Of a stretch of DNA of 6,154 bases, positions 5,910 to 6,154 are shown one piece after another (the first letter of the stretch is position 1; every line of letters begins with the position of its first letter). Location: positions 1 to 6,154 of the forward strand of contig JAQNCU010000188.1 in the NCBI GenBank assembly GCA_029077775.1, given 5' to 3'. The DNA is from Acidocella sp. GTDB taxonomy: Bacteria; Pseudomonadota; Alphaproteobacteria; Acetobacterales; Acetobacteraceae. Both the position numbers and the translations under genes were made by a program. Under the pieces are notes generated by a model. The model had not been told where the DNA came from. It worked only from the letters and a program-made list of their open reading frames with translations, and searched no databases.

Positions 5910-5938
5910 AAATCGAACCCCAAATGCCCAGCCACGGC
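5887..5938 (-). repeat. Direct repeat copy B: real trpB 3' end joined to relic trpA start
   Basis: Partner of 3701-3752, offset by 2186 bp. Here the trpB codons are the functional ones, continuous with the gene body to the right, while the trpA part is the relic. The match ends sharply: left of 5887 the sequence is insert, and the codon beyond position 5938 differs (Phe here, Ala in copy A). Confidence 0.92.
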
Positions 5939-6154
5939 AAAAATATCCTTATCGCCCCGCCCGCATAAGTTCATCAATATAATCTCATCCGCCGCCATCC
6001 CCGGCGCAATTTTCTCGACATGCGCCAGTGCGTGCGCAGGCTCCAGCGCCGGAATAATCCCCTCGGTGCGCGTGCAAAGCTGGAACGCCGCCAGCGCCTC
6101 GTCATCCCTTACCGCCACATATTCCACGCGCCCGATATCATGCAGCCAGGAATG
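5906..6154 (-). CDS. trpB: Tryptophan synthase beta subunit, C-terminal part (runs off the window)
   Basis: PLP enzyme that condenses indole from TrpA with L-serine to give tryptophan. The last 82 residues are visible, beginning HSWLHDIGRVEYV at the window edge. Family landmarks include DDEALAAF, then RTEGIIPALEPAHALAHV (its Glu corresponds to the E350 region of the Salmonella enzyme) and MNLCGRGDKDIF, which contacts the cofactor; Cys in place of the enterobacterial Ser before GRGDKD is common in other bacteria. It ends AVAGHLGFDL with TGA 5906-5908. The GTG at 6127 is an internal Val codon, not a start, because TrpB homology continues upstream. In the usual arrangement trpA would follow at once; here only a relic trpA start does, then the cytochrome insert. 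Confidence 0.96.
   Translation of the reverse strand, partial: HSWLHDIGRVEYVAVRDDEALAAFQLCTRTEGIIPALEPAHALAHVEKIAPGMAADEIILMNLCGRGDKDIFAVAGHLGFDL

Noticed and set aside
5906..6127. Separate 73-residue gene starting at GTG 6127
   Set aside because: It is the C-terminal part of trpB; the frame and homology continue to the window edge.

Overview
The window looks like chromosomal DNA of an alphaproteobacterium. The flanking genes are GC-rich, about 62-68% G+C in the lines I counted. The protein style (PepA, CysQ, TrpA, TrpB) is most like Acetobacteraceae or a similar acid-tolerant lineage. That placement is an inference from remembered family sequences, not a search.

Layout: (1) bases 1-185 hold the 3' end of a short unidentified plus-strand gene. 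(2) pepA, leucyl aminopeptidase, lies on the minus strand (217-1728). (3) cysQ, PAP phosphatase, diverges from it on the plus strand (1816-2583) across an 87-bp gap with a candidate pepA promoter. (4) A small Gly-Pro-repeat lipoprotein gene follows (2629-2904) and ends 3 bp from the convergent trpA. (5) trpA (2908-3723) and the C-terminal part of trpB (5906 to the window end) are both on the minus strand. They should be adjacent, and an approximately 2.2-kb segment separates them. (6) That segment carries, on the plus strand, an outer-membrane porin-cytochrome with one CxxCH haem site (4025-5374) and, 22 bp downstream, a soluble class I cytochrome c (5397-5792), followed by a terminator-like hairpin.

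The main result is that the trpB/trpA junction is present twice, at 3701-3752 and 5887-5938, as a 52-bp direct repeat with 3 mismatches. Each copy holds the last ten trpB codons, the GTGA stop/start overlap and the first seven trpA codons. The repeats therefore bracket an insertion that left both trp genes with intact ends, much as att sites do for an integrative element. All three mismatches are synonymous third positions of trpB. The insert also differs from its flanks: G is about equal to or above C on the plus strand, where the flanks are strongly C-rich whatever the gene direction, and its intergenic part is AT-rich. No integrase or transposase is visible.

Function: PepA and CysQ are housekeeping proteins (peptide turnover; clearing 3'-phosphoadenosine 5'-phosphate from sulfur assimilation). 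TrpA and TrpB form tryptophan synthase. The inserted pair could form a minimal route for electrons from the cell surface (porin-cytochrome, Cyc2-like in architecture) to a periplasmic cytochrome c. The electron donor cannot be told from sequence alone.
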